Shown here: positions 1-7,939 of the stretch, piece by piece | Layout of the letters: the number at the start of each line of letters is the position of its first letter | Position numbering within the stretch: the first letter of the stretch is position 1 | Assembly: GCA_017551165.1 (NCBI GenBank) | Contig: JAFZMO010000125.1 | Location: 1 to 35,441 of the forward strand | Direction of reading: 5' to 3' | DNA: 35,441 bases | Origin: Lachnospiraceae bacterium | GTDB lineage: Bacteria; Bacillota; Clostridia; Lachnospirales; Lachnospiraceae | The notes under the pieces: generated by a model | Seen by the model: the letters and a program-made list of their open reading frames with translations, nothing else | What the model was told of the DNA's origin: nothing | The model's database searches: none | Translations under genes and position numbers: made by a program

Positions 1-15
1 AAATTCGGAAAATGA

Positions 16-51
16 AAAAGGTGACAGGGGAACGATCCTCTGTCACCTTTT
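16..51 (-). terminator. Hairpin terminator built from a REP-like repeat copy
   Basis: Seen: a 12-bp perfect stem (AAAAGGTGACAG at 16-27 pairs with CTGTCACCTTTT at 40-51). Read on the minus strand it is followed by a run of T, directly downstream of the ABC exporter stop codon. Its core (21-46) is a diverged copy of the repeat also found at 1934, 10426 and 20620. Inference: the repeat has been adopted as the exporter's transcription terminator. Confidence 0.7.
21..46. repeat. REP-like palindromic repeat, copy 1 (diverged, 26 nt)
   Basis: Both ends keep GTGAC...GTCAC, as in the other three copies, but the middle differs and the copy is one base shorter. The changes in this copy improve pairing between the two halves, giving a longer stem than in the other copies. 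Confidence 0.7.
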
Positions 52-67
52 GTTATGTCAGCAGTCG

Positions 68-1795
68 TTATGCCAGCTGTGATTTCTGCATGTTGTAGTA
101 GATGCCCTTCTTCTCCATCAGTTCGGCGTGCGTACCTCTCTCGGCGATCTCGCCGTCGTTGATCACGAGGATCATGTCGGCGTTCATGATGGTGGAGAGG
201 CGATGTGCGATCGCGATGATCGTGCGCTTGCCGGCGAGGGCGTTGATGGCCTTCTGGATCTGTTTCTCGGTGGCCATATCCACGGAGGCGGTCGCCTCGT
301 CGAGGACGATGATCGGACTGTTGCGAAGGATGGCGCGCGCGATGGCGACGCGCTGTTTCTGTCCGCCGGACAGGCGCAGTCCGCGCTCGCCGACCTGCGT
401 CTCATACCCGTCGGGCATGTGCATGATGTCCTCGTGGATGTGGGCGGCTTTGGCGGCAGCCTCGATCTCCTCCATGGAGGAGTCCGGACGAGCGTAGCCG
501 ATATTTTCCGCGATCGTGCCGTTGAACAGGAAGGTGTCCTGCAGAACGGGAGAAATGTTGTGGCGCAGGCTCTCGAGCGTGACGTTCTTGATGTCCTGGC
601 CGTCGATCAGGATGCGGCCCTCGACGGGGTCGTAGAAGCGGGAGATCAGCTGCGTCGCCGTCGTCTTGCCGACGCCGGTGGGGCCGACCAGGGCGACCAT
701 CATGCCGGGCTCACAGGAGAACGACACGTGCTTCAGCACCGGGATCTGCGGGTTATAGTGGAAGGTGACATCGTCGAAGCGGAGGGCGCCCTTGACATTT
801 TCCAAAGGCTTTGCATCCGGCGAGTTCTGGATCGCGGAGGGCGTCTCGAGGATCAGCGTCACACGCTCGGCGCCCGCGAGCGACTGCTGCAGGCTCTCGA
901 GAAGGTTTGCAAGGCCCGAGACCGGCGCGTAGAACAGCGCGAGGTACAAAACGAACGCGACGATGTCGGCTACCGTGAGCTGGCTCTTGTAGGCGAGGTA
1001 GCCGCCGAAGAAGACAACCAGCACCGTTCCGGTCGAGGAGAGCAGTTCGACGCAGGGATGGAAAATGGCGCTTGCACGCAGGGCGCGGAGCATCGCCGTA
1101 ACCTGCTCAAAGCTCTTCTTGTGCACGCGGCCGCTCTCGTACTCCTCCTGACCGAAGGCCTGGATCTCGTGGAGTCCGGAGAGGCTGTCCTGCAGCTGCG
1201 CGTTCAGCTCGCCCATGACCTTCTGCGAGGCGCGGAAGTAGGGGCGCACGATCTTGGCGAAGATCACGCCGGAGATCAGGATGAGCGGGATCGGGCAGCA
1301 GGTGATCAGCGCCAGCTTCCAGTTGACCGTGAGAAGGATCACCAGGACGCCGACGAAGGTCACAACGTTGGTTATGATATCGGGGATCATGTGGGCGTAG
1401 AGAAGCTCGAAGTCGCGCGTGTCGTTGACGACACGGCTCATCAGATCACCGGTCTGTTTGTCGTGGAAGAAACTGAGATCCAGGCACTGCAGCTTGTCGT
1501 ACAGGCGGCTTCGGAGGTCGCCGACGAGGTACCACGCGGCCCGGTGTGCAAGGTAGTTGCTTAAGAAGCGGAACAACACCCGCAGAAGATAGAGCGCCAG
1601 CAGCAGAAACGCCAGGCGCCGGATGGACGCAAGGGCATCGGAGTCAACGCCGTGCTCCACGATGCCGGTCATTTTCGACAGAACCTTCGGCGCGGTGAGG
1701 TTGACGAGCGTCAGCCCGAACGTCGAGAGGATCGCGATCACATACAGCCCCTTGTAGCGGGCAGCTTCCTTCGTGAGTTTCCAGAGTGTCTTCAT
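68..1795 (-). CDS. ABC exporter half-transporter (membrane domain fused to ATPase)
   Basis: A 575-residue type IV ABC exporter subunit of the MsbA/LmrA/BmrA class. Seen: an N-terminal six-helix membrane domain (about residues 10-310) and a C-terminal nucleotide-binding domain. The latter has Walker A GPTGVGKT near 371-378, signature LSGGQKQR near 475, Walker B IIVLDEAT near 495 and the H-loop His near 531. I start at the ATG at 1795 because AAGGAGA lies 7 nt upstream; an in-frame ATG nine codons earlier has no such site. Family knowledge: such half-transporters work as homodimers or with a second half-transporter and export drugs, lipids or peptides. The substrate cannot be read from the sequence. 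A partner gene, if there is one, would lie beyond the left edge; no second exporter gene of this type is in the window. Confidence 0.93.
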   Translation of the reverse strand: MKTLWKLTKEAARYKGLYVIAILSTFGLTLVNLTAPKVLSKMTGIVEHGVDSDALASIRRLAFLLLALYLLRVLFRFLSNYLAHRAAWYLVGDLRSRLYDKLQCLDLSFFHDKQTGDLMSRVVNDTRDFELLYAHMIPDIITNVVTFVGVLVILLTVNWKLALITCCPIPLILISGVIFAKIVRPYFRASQKVMGELNAQLQDSLSGLHEIQAFGQEEYESGRVHKKSFEQVTAMLRALRASAIFHPCVELLSSTGTVLVVFFGGYLAYKSQLTVADIVAFVLYLALFYAPVSGLANLLESLQQSLAGAERVTLILETPSAIQNSPDAKPLENVKGALRFDDVTFHYNPQIPVLKHVSFSCEPGMMVALVGPTGVGKTTATQLISRFYDPVEGRILIDGQDIKNVTLESLRHNISPVLQDTFLFNGTIAENIGYARPDSSMEEIEAAAKAAHIHEDIMHMPDGYETQVGERGLRLSGGQKQRVAIARAILRNSPIIVLDEATASVDMATEKQIQKAINALAGKRTIIAIAHRLSTIMNADMILVINDGEIAERGTHAELMEKKGIYYNMQKSQLA

Positions 1796-1933
1796 GTGCG
1801 GTCTCCTTGGATGAGATGTCACAGTATTGTATATTCCGCTTACAGTTTACGGGACGCGGCTCTTTCTGAAAATGGATTATGTTGCATTTTTGTGGGCGGA
1901 TGTTCGCCAAGTGAAAAAGTCCCCCTGCCACAG

Positions 1934-1960
1934 GTGACAGAGGGACGGTTCTTTCGTCAC
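1934..1960. repeat. REP-like palindromic repeat, copy 2
   Basis: A 27-nt copy, GTGACAGAGGGACGG...CGTCAC. It abuts the 3' end of the ATPase gene so closely that the gene's TGA stop (1959-1957) lies inside the repeat's terminal GTCAC. The adjoining CCCCCTG (1921-1927) can pair with the AGAGGG part, giving a second hairpin. The remaining 1796-1933 holds no gene or clear promoter that I can see. Confidence 0.85.
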
Positions 1961-3042
1961 AGCTGGATGCAGACCTCCCAGCCGTCGTCCTTTCGGCGGC
2001 TCAGCAGGAAATCCGCGTAGTTGTTGAGAAGCTTTAAGTTCAGCTCGTCCAGGTAGGGCTCGCCGAGCGGATCGTCGGAGACGCCGCGGAAGCATATAAA
2101 GATCGTGTGGCGCGTGCTCGTCTCGCTGCAGAGGAGGCGCAGGCAGGCACTTGTCGCAGGTTTCTCGGGGTGCATCAGCACCGGGTACAGCAACTCGTCG
2201 CACAGCACGGGGAGAAGTCGCTCCTGCTTCTTCTCAAACTCGTAGCGGCGCAGGAATGCGCGCAGCTCGCTCTGCAGTGCGTAGAGGTCGAGCGTCGCGG
2301 GCGTGAGCTCCGTCTCGTACATGCGGGAGCGGTACAGGAAGCGCTGCGTCTGCACGTTGGCCGGGTGGTCGAAGACCTGCTCCGGCGTGCCGTCCTCGCA
2401 GATGCACTTGTCGGCAAGGAAGATGACACGTGATGCGACACGGCGGGCAAACCGCAGGTCGTGCGTGACGATGACGCTTGTGATGCCGTCCTCCGCAAGC
2501 GAGCGGATGACGGACTCTACCTCGTCCACCATCGTCGGATCGAGCGCGCTGGTCGGCTCGTCGAAGAGGATGATCTCGGGGTGCATCGCGAGCGTGCGCG
2601 CGATGGCGACACGCTGCTTCTGACCGCCGGAGAGGTCCGCAGGCATCGCGCTCTCGCGGCCGGACATACCGACCTTGGCGAGCAGCTGCTTGGCCTCCGC
2701 GACGGCGTCCGCGCGGGTTACCCCTGCCACCTTCATCGGTGCGAGGATGATGTTCTCGAGGACGTTTAAGTGGGAGAAGAGGTTAAAGTGCTGGTAGACC
2801 ATGCCCATTTTCCGACGGATCCGATTGATGTCGGTGCCGGGGGCGAGGAGGTTCTCGCCGTCGAGCAGGATCTCACCGGAGTCGGGCTCGATCAGGCGGT
2901 TGATGCAGCGCAGGAACGTGCTCTTGCCCTCGCCGCTGCCGCCGATGATGACGACGGTCTCGCCGTCGACGATCTCGAGGCTTAAGTTGTTGAGAATGAT
3001 GTTGCCGTCGAAGGATTTGTTTAGGTTGCGGATGCTCAGCAT
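1957..3042 (-). CDS. Polar amino acid ABC importer ATPase with RsbW-like C-terminal extension
   Basis: A 361-residue protein. Residues 1-240 are a GlnQ/HisP-type ATPase: Walker A GGSGEGKST (34-42), Q-loop Gln84, LSGGQKQRVAIART from 137, Walker B IILFDEPTSALD from 157, H-loop His194. GlnQ-type proteins usually end near residue 240-250; this one has about 120 more. I read that tail as a decayed GHKL/RsbW fold. A helix ending DELLYPVL sits where RsbW-type kinases have the EEIFVNIANYAY N-box. The last stretch, LLNNYADFLLSRRKDDGW..., lines up with the end of the kinase domain encoded upstream (MVKKSMDDVSYRREDDRN...). The N-box Asn and the glycine box are absent, so it is probably a non-catalytic binding module. 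The ATG has GGGAGGTG 8 nt upstream and overlaps the permease stop by 7 nt, implying translational coupling. ATPase call sure; tail assignment moderate. Confidence 0.92.
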   Translation of the reverse strand: MLSIRNLNKSFDGNIILNNLSLEIVDGETVVIIGGSGEGKSTFLRCINRLIEPDSGEILLDGENLLAPGTDINRIRRKMGMVYQHFNLFSHLNVLENIILAPMKVAGVTRADAVAEAKQLLAKVGMSGRESAMPADLSGGQKQRVAIARTLAMHPEIILFDEPTSALDPTMVDEVESVIRSLAEDGITSVIVTHDLRFARRVASRVIFLADKCICEDGTPEQVFDHPANVQTQRFLYRSRMYETELTPATLDLYALQSELRAFLRRYEFEKKQERLLPVLCDELLYPVLMHPEKPATSACLRLLCSETSTRHTIFICFRGVSDDPLGEPYLDELNLKLLNNYADFLLSRRKDDGWEVCIQL

Positions 3043-3716
3043 TCGGTCGCACCTCCCTTCCTCGGGGACGCGATGCGGCGGATGAGGCGCTTCACGATGA
3101 AGCCGATCACGAAGTAAATGATCGCGATCGTGAAGAGGCCGATGAAGGCGTCCATGGTGCGGCTCGAGACGATCTCCGAGGCGCGCGTCAGGTCGACGAC
3201 GGCGAGGTAGCCGACGATCGAGGTCTCCTCCAGCGTGTCCGTAAACTGCGTCTGGTAGAGCGGGAGCGCGGCGGTGACGGTCTGCGGCAGGACGACATAG
3301 CGGAACGCCTGCCAGCGCGTCATACCGAGCGTTCTCGCGGCCTCCGCCTCGCCCGACGCGATGGTGTCGAGCGCCGAGTCAAAGATCTCCGAGAGGTAGG
3401 TCGCGGCCTTCAGCGTGAGGCCGAAGATGACGACCCACAGCACCGGCAGCGAGCTGCGACCGAAGACGACGTACACGAGGATCATGAGGAGCACCATCGT
3501 GGGCAGTTCCATGAAAAATGTCCTTACGACGGACGCGATCTTACGGACAACGCGGTTCTTCGAGCGCAGCGCCGCGCACAGGGCGATCCCGAGGATCGTC
3601 CCGAGCAGAAAACTCGCGAACGTGATCAGAAGCGTCGTGCCGAGACCGCTTAAGAAGAAGCGGTAGTGGTCGTCGCGGATAAACGTGAGATAGAGCTTGT
3701 GTTTCAATGCCTCCAT
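3036..3716 (-). CDS. Polar amino acid ABC importer permease (GlnP/HisM family)
   Basis: A 226-residue inner-membrane permease. Seen: about five hydrophobic segments, and the EAA loop GEAEAARTLGMTRWQAFRY (about 122-140) through which these permeases contact the ATPase. The N-terminal part (GTTLLITFASFLLGTILG) is typical of the His/Glu/Gln/Arg/opine subfamily. There is only one permease gene, so a homodimer is expected. AGGAGG lies 11 nt before the ATG. The gene follows the solute-binding lipoprotein by 27 nt and overlaps the ATPase, so the three form one importer. The membrane core looks intact, in contrast with the unusual lipoprotein and ATPase on either side. Confidence 0.93.
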   Translation of the reverse strand: MEALKHKLYLTFIRDDHYRFFLSGLGTTLLITFASFLLGTILGIALCAALRSKNRVVRKIASVVRTFFMELPTMVLLMILVYVVFGRSSLPVLWVVIFGLTLKAATYLSEIFDSALDTIASGEAEAARTLGMTRWQAFRYVVLPQTVTAALPLYQTQFTDTLEETSIVGYLAVVDLTRASEIVSSRTMDAFIGLFTIAIIYFVIGFIVKRLIRRIASPRKGGATEC

Positions 3717-3743
3717 CGGATGGCAGTCCTCCTGCGGAAATGT

Positions 3744-4622
3744 TCAATGTTGCGTGTCATCGGCCGGGCTTTTTTGTTCAGGGGTCGATGGGTCGATGAT
3801 CTCGATGTCCTGCTGCGTCTTCTCGATGAAGTACAGCGGGCTCTCGTAGAGCGGGTCGGTCGCGAGCAGATAGGAGCTGAGTGCGGTCGCGTCGATCCGG
3901 TCGCTCAGAGCCCCGACGGCCACGTCGTAGAGGCCGCCCTGCAGGCCGTAGATCATATCGTCATAGCTCGAGATGGTGAACTCGAGCTTGTATCCGTTTT
4001 CGTTGGCGAAGAGCTTGAGAGCCTCGAGGTCGTACCCGGTCGGGATATCCTCGTCGGCCTCCGCGAAGGAACGCGGAAAGCCCTCTGCGTCGATGGCGAC
4101 GCGAAGCGTCTTCCCCGTGCCGGTCAGCGGGATGTCCTTGCCGACGTAACTCTTGCCGTCGAAGGCCTCAAGCCGCATGAGAAAATCCGCGTATTCATCG
4201 GTCTTTTGGTACCGCGCGAGAAACTCGTTGAACTCGTCGCGCATCGGGCGCAGGCTCTCGTGGAAGTAGGCGATGTAGCCCGAGGACGCGAACGCCGGAG
4301 TCACCGCCTTCAGCCCGCCGTGCGAGGTCGCCGTGAACTTCCACAGAAGCTCATCGAGCGCCATCAGATCGATCTTGTCGTACTGCAGCGCCAGCAATAT
4401 GTTCGAGACCTCGTTGTACCGCACGAGCGTCAGGTCCGTCCGCCCGGTCAGCACATAGTCCGTGTCGCACGCGATGCCGACGCCGACACGCCGCCCCTCC
4501 AGCTCGAAGGGGTTCGTGACGGGCTTGTATTCCCACTGCTTCCCGCACCCTGTAAGCAAGAACAGGAGCAGGAGCGCGGCGGGGATCATTTTTTTCGGAA
4601 AATGAGTTCGTCGTTCGTTCAT
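3744..4622 (-). CDS. Solute-binding lipoprotein of the importer, lobes apparently in reversed order
   Basis: A 292-residue lipoprotein: signal peptide with lipobox LLTGC, then Gly-Lys. The mature part resembles family 3 solute-binding proteins, but in an odd order. Residues about 38-160 read like the second lobe (LEGRRVGVGIACDTDYVL..., YDKIDLMALDELLW, a late RDEFNEFLARYQKTDEYADFL helix). Residues about 168-275 read like the first lobe (LRVAIDAEGFPRSF..., TGYDLEALKLFANENGYKLEF, SYDDMIYGLQGGLYDVAVGALS, and finally the PLYESPLYFIEK strand). A canonical protein has the first lobe in front. Either it is a circular permutant, or it is a tandem protein that lost its outer halves. It begins 3 nt after the upstream TGA with no good ribosome binding site, so it is probably translated by re-initiation. 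A second in-frame ATG (codon 12) would still leave a signal peptide. Confidence 0.85.
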   Translation of the reverse strand: MNERRTHFPKKMIPAALLLLFLLTGCGKQWEYKPVTNPFELEGRRVGVGIACDTDYVLTGRTDLTLVRYNEVSNILLALQYDKIDLMALDELLWKFTATSHGGLKAVTPAFASSGYIAYFHESLRPMRDEFNEFLARYQKTDEYADFLMRLEAFDGKSYVGKDIPLTGTGKTLRVAIDAEGFPRSFAEADEDIPTGYDLEALKLFANENGYKLEFTISSYDDMIYGLQGGLYDVAVGALSDRIDATALSSYLLATDPLYESPLYFIEKTQQDIEIIDPSTPEQKSPADDTQH

Positions 4623-4625
4623 GTG

Positions 4626-6917
4626 TCAGAATCGCTTTCGTATCGTTACAATGTTTCGGTCGTCCTCGCGGCGGTAGCTCACGTCGTCCATGCTCTTCTT
4701 GACCATGAAGATGCCAAGCCCGCCGACCGTGCGCTCGTCCGCGGAGAGCGTGACGTCGGGGTCGGGCTTTTCGAGCGGGTTGAACGGCTTGCCGGAATCG
4801 CTGAAGGAGATCGCTGCCTCGGTCGCGCCGTCCGCAACGGGCTCGGTGCCCACCGTGATCGTCGCCTCGCCGGGCTCACCCTCGTAGGCGTAGTTTGCAA
4901 TGTTCACGAAGATCTCCTCGACGGCGACGTCGATCGACATAAGAGTCTTCTCGGGACAGCCGGCGTCGGAGAGAGCTTTTTCAACATAAGTAAGCACCGA
5001 CGGAAGCCGGTCCGTCTGCGCGGGGACAGTCAGGGACTGTGCGGCAACGCCAAAGGACTGCTCTGAACCGCCGGCAGAACCGCCGTCAGACTCTTCCTCA
5101 CCGCGATAGCACAGGCACAGCATGGTGATGTCGTCAAACTGCGGAGCCTCGCCGACAAACTCGGCGACAGCGTCCTTCACGCGCTCGCACACGGCCTTCG
5201 TCGCGGCGTCGCCGGAGCCAAACGATGCGGACAGGACGGAGAGCAGGCGGTCGTTGCCGAACAGCTGCTCGTCGGCGTCCGTCGCCTCGGTCACGCCGTC
5301 GGTGTAGAGGAACAAAAGGTCGCCAGGTTGCAGTTCTAGCGACTGCTCGCGGTACGGAACGCCCTCCATCGCGGCAAATGTGAGGTTGGCCTTCTGCTTG
5401 ATGAACGAAGCCTCGCCGCCGCGGATCAGAACGGGCGGGTTGTGGCCGGCGTTGACGAAGCGCACAAGGCCGGTGTCGGTCTCCAGGAAGCCCATCCACG
5501 CGGTGATGAACATCTCGGCGTCGTTGCCCTCGCAGAGCTTGGCGTTCGCGTTGGTCGCGATCTCCGCGGGAGCATCGCCGCGCTCGGCGTAGTCGCGGAG
5601 CACGGTCTTGCCGGTCATCATGAACATGGCAGCGGGGATCCCTTTGCCGGAGACATCGGCGACGAGGAACGCAAGGCGGTTCTCGTCGAGAAGATAGAAG
5701 TCATAGAAGTCGCCGCCGACCTCCCTGGCCGCGTCCATCGTCGCGTAGAGACTGAAGTCCGTGCGATCGGGGTACGGCGGGAACACCGACGGGAGCGCAG
5801 ACTGCTGGATGCTCTTCGCGAGAGCGAGCTCGCGGTCGATGCGCGCATCCGCGGCGGCGATGTATTGTTTCAGCGTGCTGACGGTCGCGTTGATATCGTC
5901 GGACAGCGAGGCGAACTCAGTGTTGGAGCGCACGTTGACCTGCTCCTCGAGGTCGCCGTCCGTGATCTTCGAGAGTGACGTGTTGACGCGGTTGATGTTG
6001 TTGACGACAAGCTTTCGTACGAGTAGGAAAATGACCCCGAACAGCGTGAGAAACACGAGCACCTCAAGCACCGCGGTCAGGCGCACGGAGGTGTCCCTCT
6101 GGAGGAGGATCTCATTTTCCGGAAGAACGGCCACGATGTAGTAGCCCTCGGTGAAGACGTACATGCATGAGCACGGCTCGCCGTACACGTCGGATCGGAA
6201 CACCTCGTTCTCCTTCATGGTGGCGCGGTCGATCCAGATGCCGGTCACGTCGAGGTTTTGGCCCTCCTCGCTGTGGTTGCGGTCGCTCACGATGTTCCAG
6301 TTGACGTCCGCGATGATGATGCTGCCGTTCTCGCCGACATGGCGGTTCCTCGTGGCGCCGATGACCTGCGTGTCGATGTCGCGCTGGAAGCGCTCGGCGT
6401 CGTAGGCGACCTCGACAAAACCGCCCGCCTTCAGGCAGACGCCCGCGTATTTGCGGCGGAGCGACGGGTCGTAGGAGGTGCGCTGGTAGCTCTGCACATG
6501 CTCGGTCTCGCTGCCGTCGAGCAGGCCGAGGAACTCGGCGGACTGCTTGCCGGAGCGCATATCGTAATTCAGAAAATCAGGGTGTGTCGTGGAGATGATG
6601 ATGCCGCCAGCGTCGATGATGTTAATCTCCGCGATGTCGTAGCGGGACAGAAGCGCGGCAAGGCCGTCCGCGTCCGTCGCAGCGCCGCCGTCAATGTCTG
6701 CGGCGACCTTGCGCGTGAGTGCGAGAAGGTTCGCGTCGGAGGCGTCGATGACGTCCTGCCGCACGTCGGCGATGTTGAGGCGCAGCAGGTTGTATGCACT
6801 TTTCTGCGAGAGCCGCGTCTGAAGAGTCCACGAAAAGACCATGGATACGGCGAACGCCACACCCACGATCAGCAACAGCCATTTTAAAAATGTGCCGGAA
6901 ATCGTTCTCTTCTGCAT
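4626..6917 (-). CDS. Membrane sensor SpoIIE/RsbU-type phosphatase fused to RsbW-type kinase
   Basis: A 763-residue signalling protein. Order: TM helix (about 13-31), extracytoplasmic sensor of about 245 residues (possibly Cache-like), TM helix (about 281-303), HAMP linker (about 304-355), PP2C-type SpoIIE phosphatase (about 363-605), GHKL kinase domain (about 635-763). Phosphatase metal-site motifs are present: EVGGDFYD (399), VADVSGKG (419), NAGHNPP (489), DGVTEA (540), QFDDITML (593). The kinase keeps its N-box (EEIFVNIANYAY, 667) and GGLGIFMVKK (732). Family knowledge: RsbU-type phosphatases remove, and RsbW-type kinases add, a phosphate on a STAS protein Ser/Thr. Both activities in one chain make it a bifunctional switch, comparable in concept to Rv1364c. 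GAGGGAG lies 6 nt before the chosen ATG; an ATG at 6944 overlapping the STAS stop (ATGA) is the alternative and would add nine residues. Confidence 0.93.
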   Translation of the reverse strand: MQKRTISGTFLKWLLLIVGVAFAVSMVFSWTLQTRLSQKSAYNLLRLNIADVRQDVIDASDANLLALTRKVAADIDGGAATDADGLAALLSRYDIAEINIIDAGGIIISTTHPDFLNYDMRSGKQSAEFLGLLDGSETEHVQSYQRTSYDPSLRRKYAGVCLKAGGFVEVAYDAERFQRDIDTQVIGATRNRHVGENGSIIIADVNWNIVSDRNHSEEGQNLDVTGIWIDRATMKENEVFRSDVYGEPCSCMYVFTEGYYIVAVLPENEILLQRDTSVRLTAVLEVLVFLTLFGVIFLLVRKLVVNNINRVNTSLSKITDGDLEEQVNVRSNTEFASLSDDINATVSTLKQYIAAADARIDRELALAKSIQQSALPSVFPPYPDRTDFSLYATMDAAREVGGDFYDFYLLDENRLAFLVADVSGKGIPAAMFMMTGKTVLRDYAERGDAPAEIATNANAKLCEGNDAEMFITAWMGFLETDTGLVRFVNAGHNPPVLIRGGEASFIKQKANLTFAAMEGVPYREQSLELQPGDLLFLYTDGVTEATDADEQLFGNDRLLSVLSASFGSGDAATKAVCERVKDAVAEFVGEAPQFDDITMLCLCYRGEEESDGGSAGGSEQSFGVAAQSLTVPAQTDRLPSVLTYVEKALSDAGCPEKTLMSIDVAVEEIFVNIANYAYEGEPGEATITVGTEPVADGATEAAISFSDSGKPFNPLEKPDPDVTLSADERTVGGLGIFMVKKSMDDVSYRREDDRNIVTIRKRF

Positions 6918-6940
6918 ACAAACTCCCTCTCGGAAAATGA

Positions 6941-7237
6941 TCATTCGATCGTCAGAATGTCGGAAAATCCCGTGATCTCAAAGATCTCCATAATCTCGGG
7001 CGTCACGTTTTTGAGGACCATCGAGCCCTGCTTGTTCATCGTCTTCTGTGCGGAGAGGATGACGCGCAGGCCCGCCGAGGAGATGTAGGACAGACCGGCC
7101 AGGTCAAAGACAAGCTCACTGATCCCGTCCATCTCCGCGCGAAGTTCGCTCTCAAACTGCGGGGCAGTGATGGTGTCGAGGCGTCCGCTCGGGGCAACGG
7201 TCAATTTTCCGCCTTCCAGCGTTTTCGTAACAGTCAT
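6941..7237 (-). CDS. STAS-domain anti-anti-sigma-like protein (RsbV/SpoIIAA family)
   Basis: A 98-residue single STAS domain. Seen: GRLDTITAPQFESEL near the start and SYISSAGLRVIL around residues 50-61, where these proteins carry the phosphorylated Ser (here Ser53/Ser54). Family knowledge: the RsbW-type kinase phosphorylates this Ser and the RsbU-type phosphatase restores it; the unphosphorylated form binds the kinase or another partner. It is first in the operon and its TGA is followed at once by the gene encoding both enzymes. No sigma factor gene is in the operon, so the output partner may be the RsbW-like tail of the importer ATPase or a sigma factor elsewhere. AGGTG sits 6 nt before this ATG; a GTG three codons upstream (7246) is possible. 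Confidence 0.93.
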   Translation of the reverse strand: MTVTKTLEGGKLTVAPSGRLDTITAPQFESELRAEMDGISELVFDLAGLSYISSAGLRVILSAQKTMNKQGSMVLKNVTPEIMEIFEITGFSDILTIE

Positions 7238-7272
7238 AGGGTTCACCTGTCCTTTCCTTCGGAATTGTCAGC

Positions 7273-7301
7273 ATTATACCATATTATGCAAAGAAACAAA
7301 A
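7273..7301 (-). promoter_or_regulatory. Likely promoter of the STAS-importer operon
   Basis: Minus strand: a perfect TATAAT (7278-7273), with TTTTGT 17 bp upstream as a weak -35. It lies about 36 nt before the STAS start, in the short space shared with the divergent Nudix operon. Confidence 0.55.
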
Positions 7302-7314
7302 GAATGAAAAATAC

Positions 7315-7343
7315 TGTGCAAACGCTTTCGAATGCGGTATAAT
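7315..7343 (+). promoter_or_regulatory. Likely promoter of the Nudix-acetyltransferase operon
   Basis: Plus strand: a perfect TATAAT at 7338-7343, but only a poor -35 (TGTGCA) 17 bp upstream. The start of transcription would fall near 7350, about 58 nt before the Nudix start codon. Back-to-back with the minus-strand promoter. Confidence 0.5.
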
Positions 7344-7407
7344 GAGGAAACATCGTTGCCCGCCGGAGGACACGCCGGCGGCGCGGAAACAGGAGGGGAA
7401 ATGCGCT

Positions 7408-7938
7408 ATGGAAGAATTGAGGATCGAACTGAAGGACACGGAGTGGCCGCTCGAATATATCAGCCACGACCGTCGGATCGCCCGGGGCATCGTGTACGAT
7501 GACGAGGGCAACTTTTATTTTGTGAGAGCCACCCGCGACGATCTGTTCGGCAAGGCGACGCACATCGAGACGCCCGGCGGCGGAGTCGAGGAGGGCGAGG
7601 ACCTGGCGGTTGCGATCCGCCGTGAGCTCAGCGAGGAGCTCGGCGTCGAGGTCGAGATCCTCGGCAAGCTCGGCGTCGTCAGCGACTACTACAACGTGAT
7701 CCACCGCCACAACCTCAGCAACTATTTTCTGTGCAGGATCGTTGCGTTCGGGGACAAGCATTTGACGGAGGAGGAGATCAAGGACTTCCACCTCTCCACG
7801 GTGAAGATGAGCTTCGAGAAGGCCGTCGCGGAGTACGAAAACCAGCGCGAGACGCCGATCGGACGGCTGATCACAAGCCGTGAGCTGCCCATCCTGTTGC
7901 GGGCCAAGGAAGTGATCGAGGAGATTGGGGAGAATTAG
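7408..7938 (+). CDS. Nudix hydrolase
   Basis: A 176-residue Nudix enzyme. The complete box GGGVEEGEDLAVAIRRELSE, continuing ELGV, is present around residues 52-75 and fits G-x5-E-x7-RE-U-x-EE-x-GU, so the metal-binding glutamates are intact. Family knowledge: Nudix enzymes hydrolyse nucleoside diphosphates linked to another group (damaged NTPs, ADP-ribose, NADH, sugar nucleotides). The substrate cannot be told here. The start is the ATG with AGGAGG 11 nt upstream; an in-frame start 22 codons earlier lies inside the promoter and is rejected. One nucleotide separates its stop from the next gene, so the two are co-transcribed. Confidence 0.9.
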   Translation: MEELRIELKDTEWPLEYISHDRRIARGIVYDDEGNFYFVRATRDDLFGKATHIETPGGGVEEGEDLAVAIRRELSEELGVEVEILGKLGVVSDYYNVIHRHNLSNYFLCRIVAFGDKHLTEEEIKDFHLSTVKMSFEKAVAEYENQRETPIGRLITSRELPILLRAKEVIEEIGEN

Positions 7939-7939
7939 C

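Noticed and set aside
128-1564. 478-codon plus-strand open frame opposite the ABC exporter
   Set aside because: Antisense to a gene with clear family motifs; product is low-complexity (His/Asp/Val/Arg-rich), as GC-biased third positions create. No ribosome binding site.
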